Assembly (NCBI GenBank): GCA_027486755.1
Contig: JAIXOM010000025.1
Location: 1 to 64,000, forward strand
DNA length: 64,000 nt
Direction: 5' to 3'
From: Comamonadaceae bacterium
GTDB lineage: Bacteria > Pseudomonadota > Gammaproteobacteria > Burkholderiales > Burkholderiaceae_C
The notes under the pieces were generated by a model, which did no database searches, was not told where the DNA came from, and saw nothing but the letters and a program-made list of their open reading frames with translations. Made by a program: the position numbers and the translations under genes. Shown one piece after another: positions 60,085 through 64,000 of this stretch; the first letter of the stretch is position 1; each line of letters opens with the position of its first letter.

Positions 60085-60477
60085 TCATGCCCGCGGAGCT
60101 TCCAACAGCAGTGCAGCGACCACATGCCGGCCCTCGCCAGCCAGGATGTTGTAGGTGCGGCAGGCGGCCACCGTGTCCATGGTTTCGATGCCGATGCGCC
60201 GGGCCATCAGCGCGCGCAAGAGGGCCGGCGCCACAAAGCGCAGGCGCGCCCCGCTGCCGAAAACCACCAATTCCGGCGCCAGATCAGCCAGACGCTCGAA
60301 ATGTGCGGCGCCCAAGTCCTCGAAGCGTGTGCATTGCCAGTCAGAATGCGAGCCGCGCGAATCAAGCACCAGGCTGTGCTGGATCTTTTGTGCCTGGCCC
60401 TGATGGCCTATGCCTATCCAGTCATCGCCATAGCCGAGGATGGTGGGGGCGTCGGATCGGTCGGGCTGAAGTTTCAT
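60085..60477 (-). CDS. Mth938-like domain protein (DUF498)
   Basis: This 130-residue protein matches the Mth938/NDUFAF3-like family: 'LPELVVFGSGARLRF'-type central strand (here 'APELVVFGSGARLRFV'), 'IGIETMDTVAACRTYNILAGEGRHVVAALLLE'. Related eukaryotic proteins help assemble respiratory complex I; the bacterial role is unclear. The start at 60477 is the first residue of the conserved domain. Divergent from alaA. Confidence 0.85.
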   Translation of the reverse strand: MKLQPDRSDAPTILGYGDDWIGIGHQGQAQKIQHSLVLDSRGSHSDWQCTRFEDLGAAHFERLADLAPELVVFGSGARLRFVAPALLRALMARRIGIETMDTVAACRTYNILAGEGRHVVAALLLEAPRA

Positions 60478-60537
60478 GGGGTGTAGAAAAGGCTGACGGG
60501 ACGCGGTGGTGCAGCCCGGACACATTGCGCCGCAAAT

Positions 60538-60567
60538 TTGGCTTGGTTTGTGTGGTCAAATTATAGG
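60538..60567 (+). promoter_or_regulatory. Candidate promoter of alaA
   Basis: TTGGCT (60538-60543), an 18-bp spacer and TATAGG (60562-60567), 65 bp upstream of the alaA start in a 155-bp divergent gap. Confidence 0.35.
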
Positions 60568-60632
60568 TTTTCACTCGGTTTGGCCCGCCGCCTTCTGCGC
60601 GTGGGCCCGATTGTGTTTACCCTCGTCCTGCC

Positions 60633-61880
60633 ATGAAGCCCATCACCAAATCCGCCAAGCTCGCCAATGTCTGCTACGACATCCGGGGTCCCATCATGGA
60701 CGCGGCGCGGCGCATGGAGGAGGAGGGGCACAAGATCATCAAGCTCAACATCGGCAACCTCGCGCCGTTTGGCTTCGATTCGCCCGAGGAAATCCAGCAG
60801 GACATGATCCGCAACCTGCCCACCTCGGCCGGCTATTCGGACAGCAAGGGCATTTTTGCGGCCCGCAAGGCGGTGATGCACGAGACCCAGCGCCAGGGCG
60901 TCAAGGGCGTGACCCTGGACGATATTTATCTGGGCAACGGGGCCAGTGAGCTGATCGTCATGGCCACCAACGGCTTGCTCAACGATGGCGACGAATTGCT
61001 CTTGCCCGCCCCTGACTACCCCTTGTGGACGGCGGCCGCCTCGCTCTCGGGCGGAACGCCGGTGCACTACCTGTGCGACGAGTCCAATGGCTGGATGCCT
61101 GATTTGGCCGACATTCGCCGCAAGATCACGCCCCACACCAAGGGCATTGTGATCATCAACCCCAACAACCCGACCGGGGCCCTGTATTCGCGCGAGTTGC
61201 TTGAGCAAATCGTGGCCATTGCCCGCGAGCATCAATTGGTGATTTTTGCTGACGAGGTGTACGACAAGGTGCTCTACGACGACGCGGTGCACACACCCTT
61301 GGCCAGCCTGTCGGAAGATGTGCTGACTCTGACCTTCAATTCCCTGTCCAAGAGTTACCGCTCCTGTGGCTACCGCGCTGGCTGGATGGTGATTTCCGGC
61401 GACAAGAAAAGCGCGCAAGACTACATCGAGGGCCTGAACATGCTTTCGAACATGCGCTTGTGCTCCAACGTGCCTGGCCAATGGGCGATACAGACCGCCT
61501 TGGGCGGCTACCAAAGCATCCGCGAACTGGTGGGCGAGGGCGGGCGGCTGCGCCGCCAGCGCGACTTGGCCCATGAGCTCATCACCGCCATTCCCGGTGT
61601 GAGCTGCGTCAAGCCCAGCGCCGCGCTGTACATGTTTCCCCGGCTGGACCCGGTGGTTTACCCGGTGGTCGACGACCGCCAGCTGTTTTTGGAGCTGCTC
61701 GAAGAAACCCGAGTCATGCTGGTGCAGGGAACGGGCTTTAACTGGGCCACGCCTGACCATTTCCGCATGGTCTTCTTGCCGCACGAAGACGATCTGCGCG
61801 AGGCCATAGGCCGCGTGGCCAAGTTCCTCGAAGGCTGGCGCAAGCGGCATGCCGCCCGCAGGAGCACGGCCAGCGCCTGA
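60633..61880 (+). CDS. alaA: Alanine-synthesising aminotransferase
   Basis: This 415-residue class I PLP aminotransferase has 'KLNIGNLAPFGFDSPEEI', 'GYSDSKGIFAARKAV', 'INPNNPTGALYSREL' and the PLP lysine in 'FNSLSKSYRSCGYRAGWM' (about residue 240). This is the AlaA pattern. It transfers an amino group from glutamate to pyruvate. The alaA-hom-thrC order is typical of Burkholderiales. Confidence 0.93.
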   Translation: MKPITKSAKLANVCYDIRGPIMDAARRMEEEGHKIIKLNIGNLAPFGFDSPEEIQQDMIRNLPTSAGYSDSKGIFAARKAVMHETQRQGVKGVTLDDIYLGNGASELIVMATNGLLNDGDELLLPAPDYPLWTAAASLSGGTPVHYLCDESNGWMPDLADIRRKITPHTKGIVIINPNNPTGALYSRELLEQIVAIAREHQLVIFADEVYDKVLYDDAVHTPLASLSEDVLTLTFNSLSKSYRSCGYRAGWMVISGDKKSAQDYIEGLNMLSNMRLCSNVPGQWAIQTALGGYQSIRELVGEGGRLRRQRDLAHELITAIPGVSCVKPSAALYMFPRLDPVVYPVVDDRQLFLELLEETRVMLVQGTGFNWATPDHFRMVFLPHEDDLREAIGRVAKFLEGWRKRHAARRSTASA

Positions 61881-61947
61881 TCGGTCCGCGGCGGCCGGAT
61901 CTCGCCAGGATTGGCGGGCCCCCTTGTCATTTTGGAAGACAGACATC

Positions 61948-63285
61948 ATGAGCAATAAACCATTGGCACCCATACGCGTAGGCCTGCTGGGCATAGGCAC
62001 GGTGGGCAGCGGCGTCTTCACCGTCTTGCAGCGCAATCAGGAAGAGATCATGCGCCGTGCCGGCCGAGGCATTGAAGTCAGCATCGTGGCCGACCTGGAC
62101 GTGGCCCGGGCCAAGGCGCTGGTGGGCGATCAAGTGACGGTGGTGGGTGACGCCCGCGCCGTCCTTGCCGACCCGCAGGTGGACATCGTGGTCGAGCTCA
62201 TCGGCGGCTACGGCATCGCCAAACAGCTGGTGCTCGAAGCCATTGCTGCCGGTAAGCATGTGGTGACCGCCAACAAGGCCTTGCTGGCGGTGCACGGCAC
62301 CGAAATTTTTGCAGCGGCCCAGAAAAAAGGCGTGATGGTGGCCTTCGAGGCGGCGGTGGCCGGTGGCATTCCCATCATCAAGGCGCTGCGCGAAGGCCTG
62401 ACGGCCAACCGCATCGAGTGGATCGCGGGCATCATCAACGGCACCACCAACTTCATCCTCTCCGAGATGCGCGACAAGGGCCTGCCCTTTGATGCGGTGC
62501 TCAAGGAGGCGCAGCGATTGGGCTATGCCGAGGCCGATCCGACCTTTGACATCGAGGGCGTGGACGCGGCGCACAAGGCCACGCTGATGTCGGCCATAGG
62601 CTTTGGCATTCCGGTGCAATTCGACAAAGCCTATGTCGAGGGCATCACCAAGCTGGAGGCGCAGGATATCCGTTATGCCGAGCAGCTGGGTTATCGCATC
62701 AAGCTGCTGGGCATCACCAAGCGGGCCGCGCAAGGCGTAGAGCTGCGGGTACACCCCTGCCTGATTCCAGCCAAGCGCCTGATCGCCAATGTCGAAGGCG
62801 CGATGAACGCGGTGGTGGTGCAAGGCGATGCGGTGGGGACCACCCTGTACTACGGCAAGGGCGCGGGCAGCGAGCCGACCGCCAGTGCGGTGATTGCCGA
62901 CCTGGTCGATGTGGCCCGTCTGCACACCGTCGATCCGCTCAACCGCGTGCCGCACCTGGCCTTCCAGCCGGGCTCCATGAGCGACTTGACGGTCTTGCCC
63001 ATGGGCGAGGTTTGCACCAGCTACTACCTGCGCATGCGGGTGGCCGACGAGGCCGGCGTGCTCGCCCGCGTCACTGGCATCTTGGCCGAGGCCGGCATCA
63101 GCATCGATGCGGTGCTGCAGCGCGAGGCCGACGAAGTCGGAGGCGAGGGCTCCAACCAGACCGACCTGATCATCCTGACCCACGACTGTGTTGAGGCCCA
63201 TATGAACGAGGCCATGGCCAAGGTGCAGAGCCTGCCTAGCGTTCTGGCGCCCATCATCCGCATCCGCAAGGAGGAGCTGGCCTGA
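61948..63285 (+). CDS. hom: Homoserine dehydrogenase
   Basis: This 445-residue monofunctional enzyme has NAD(P) loop 'VGLLGIGTVGSGVFTVL', 'VVTANKALLAVHGTEIF', 'INGTTNFILSEM' with the catalytic region 'GYAEADPTFDIEGVDAAHK', and a C-terminal ACT domain from about residue 360 ('MRVADEAGVLARVTGILAEAGISIDAVLQ') for threonine feedback. It makes homoserine for threonine and methionine. ATG at 61948 begins the family N-terminus; the stop overlaps thrC. Confidence 0.96.
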   Translation: MSNKPLAPIRVGLLGIGTVGSGVFTVLQRNQEEIMRRAGRGIEVSIVADLDVARAKALVGDQVTVVGDARAVLADPQVDIVVELIGGYGIAKQLVLEAIAAGKHVVTANKALLAVHGTEIFAAAQKKGVMVAFEAAVAGGIPIIKALREGLTANRIEWIAGIINGTTNFILSEMRDKGLPFDAVLKEAQRLGYAEADPTFDIEGVDAAHKATLMSAIGFGIPVQFDKAYVEGITKLEAQDIRYAEQLGYRIKLLGITKRAAQGVELRVHPCLIPAKRLIANVEGAMNAVVVQGDAVGTTLYYGKGAGSEPTASAVIADLVDVARLHTVDPLNRVPHLAFQPGSMSDLTVLPMGEVCTSYYLRMRVADEAGVLARVTGILAEAGISIDAVLQREADEVGGEGSNQTDLIILTHDCVEAHMNEAMAKVQSLPSVLAPIIRIRKEELA

Positions 63286-64000
63286 TGCGCTACCTCTCCA
63301 CCCGGGGGCACCCGGACCGCCGGCGTTTTTGCGAGATCTTGCTCGAAGGCCTGGCGCCCGACGGCGGGCTGTACCTGCCCGAAAGCTACCCGCAGATCGG
63401 CGCCCGCCTGGCCGAGCTGCGCCAGGTCTGGGCCAGCCGCGGCTATGCCGATCTGGCCTTCGAGATCCTCAAGCTCTACATCGACGACATTCCTGAGGCC
63501 GATCTGCTCGCGCTGTGTCGCAAGACCTACACCCGAGAGGTGTTCGGCACCGACGCCATCGTGCCGCTCAAGCCGCTCGAAGAAGGCCTGTACCTGCAAG
63601 CTCTGTCCAATGGCCCCACCTTGGCCTTCAAGGACATGGCCATGCAGCTGCTGGGCAACCTGTTTGAGTACGAGTTGGCCCGCCGGGGCGAGGAGCTCAA
63701 CATCCTGGGCGCTACCAGTGGCGATACCGGCAGCGCGGCCGAATACGCGATGCGCGGCAAAAAAGGCGTGCGGGTTTTCATGACCAGCCCGCATGGCCGC
63801 ATGAGCGTCTTTCAGCAGGCCCAGATGTTCAGCCTGCTCGACGAGAACATTCACAACATCGCCGTCGAAGGCGTGTTTGACGACTGCCAGGACATGGTCA
63901 AAGCGGTCTCGGGCGACTTGGACTTCAAGCGCCGCTACCGGATTGGCACGGTCAATTCCATCAACTGGGCGCGGCTGTTGGCGCAGGTGGTGTACTACTT
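63285..64000 (+). CDS. thrC: Threonine synthase, truncated by the window end
   Basis: The first 238 residues are present: 'MRYLSTRGHPDRRRFCEILL', 'LAPDGGLYLPESYP', PLP lysine in 'GPTLAFKDMAMQLLGN' (about residue 115) and 'ILGATSGDTGSAAEYAMRGKKGV'. It converts O-phosphohomoserine to threonine. The ATG overlaps the hom stop (TGATG), so the two are translationally coupled. The rest lies beyond the window. Confidence 0.95.
   Translation, partial: MRYLSTRGHPDRRRFCEILLEGLAPDGGLYLPESYPQIGARLAELRQVWASRGYADLAFEILKLYIDDIPEADLLALCRKTYTREVFGTDAIVPLKPLEEGLYLQALSNGPTLAFKDMAMQLLGNLFEYELARRGEELNILGATSGDTGSAAEYAMRGKKGVRVFMTSPHGRMSVFQQAQMFSLLDENIHNIAVEGVFDDCQDMVKAVSGDLDFKRRYRIGTVNSINWARLLAQVVYY

Noticed and set aside
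60561..62036. Long minus-strand open frame over alaA
   Set aside because: It is antisense to a clear aminotransferase gene and has no recognisable protein features.

Overview
The window is high-GC DNA with short intergenic gaps and many overlapping start/stop codons. Gene order and content point to a betaproteobacterium of the order Burkholderiales, probably Comamonadaceae-like. The grounds are three orphan Bug-type (TctC family) periplasmic receptors, an EPS-associated MarR regulator upstream of ugd, a PhoH / peroxiredoxin / Mth938-like / alaA / hom / thrC block, and dispersed REP-like palindromes of the TGTAGGAGC type. No rRNA, tRNA, CRISPR array or intact insertion sequence was recognised.

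Layout. (1) 1-4 kb: a HigB/HigA toxin-antitoxin pair converging on an orphan CcdA-like antitoxin, then a HAD phosphatase, a YdcF-like envelope protein, a histidine phosphatase and a lipocalin. (2) 4.4-23.1 kb, plus strand: a large surface-glycan locus. It encodes GDP-L-fucose synthesis (manC, fcl, gmd), a GT11 fucosyltransferase, a Wzx-like flippase, an asparagine-synthetase-like amidotransferase, several glycosyltransferases and methyltransferases, UDP-L-FucNAc synthesis (fnlA/B/C type) with a probable FucNAc transferase, and galE. (3) 23.3-29.3 kb: an AT-rich DUF268 gene, then on the minus strand marR(EPS)-ugd and a 4-reductase / initiating sugar-phosphate transferase / WbpM-type dehydratase set. 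(4) 29.4-37.5 kb, minus strand: a secreted 16-residue-repeat protein, a Bug receptor, a CDP-sugar module (rfbF, a 3,5-epimerase, a SAF-type oxidoreductase, an SDR epimerase), a GT14-like transferase and a second galE, with a repeat-rich 500-bp non-coding stretch between the last two.

(5) 37.7-53.5 kb, plus strand: a long, tightly packed catabolic cluster. It holds an SsuABC-like importer, SDR, cupin, alpha/beta hydrolase, IclR regulator, ThDP-dependent enzyme, aspartate-dehydrogenase-like enzyme, aldehyde dehydrogenase, two Bug receptors, a second unusual SDR, a NicC-like FAD monooxygenase and a sulfatase. (6) 53.5-57.5 kb: a Rieske oxygenase / VanB-type reductase operon with a two-domain VOC protein, divergent from a MarR regulator. 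(7) 57.5-64 kb: housekeeping genes ending in alaA, hom and a truncated thrC.

How they work together. The glycan region looks able to supply GDP-Fuc, UDP-FucNAc, UDP-Gal, UDP-GlcA, a 6-deoxy-HexNAc primer sugar and a CDP-sugar, to start assembly on a lipid carrier (PglC-like enzyme) and to flip the product. No Wzy polymerase, Wzz or ligase was recognised. The catabolic region reads as uptake, ring or amine oxidation, 2-oxo-acid decarboxylation and aldehyde oxidation of an unidentified, probably aromatic, substrate. The features most worth checking are the CDP-sugar module without a recognisable CDP-glucose 4,6-dehydratase and the unassigned 20-kb catabolic cluster.
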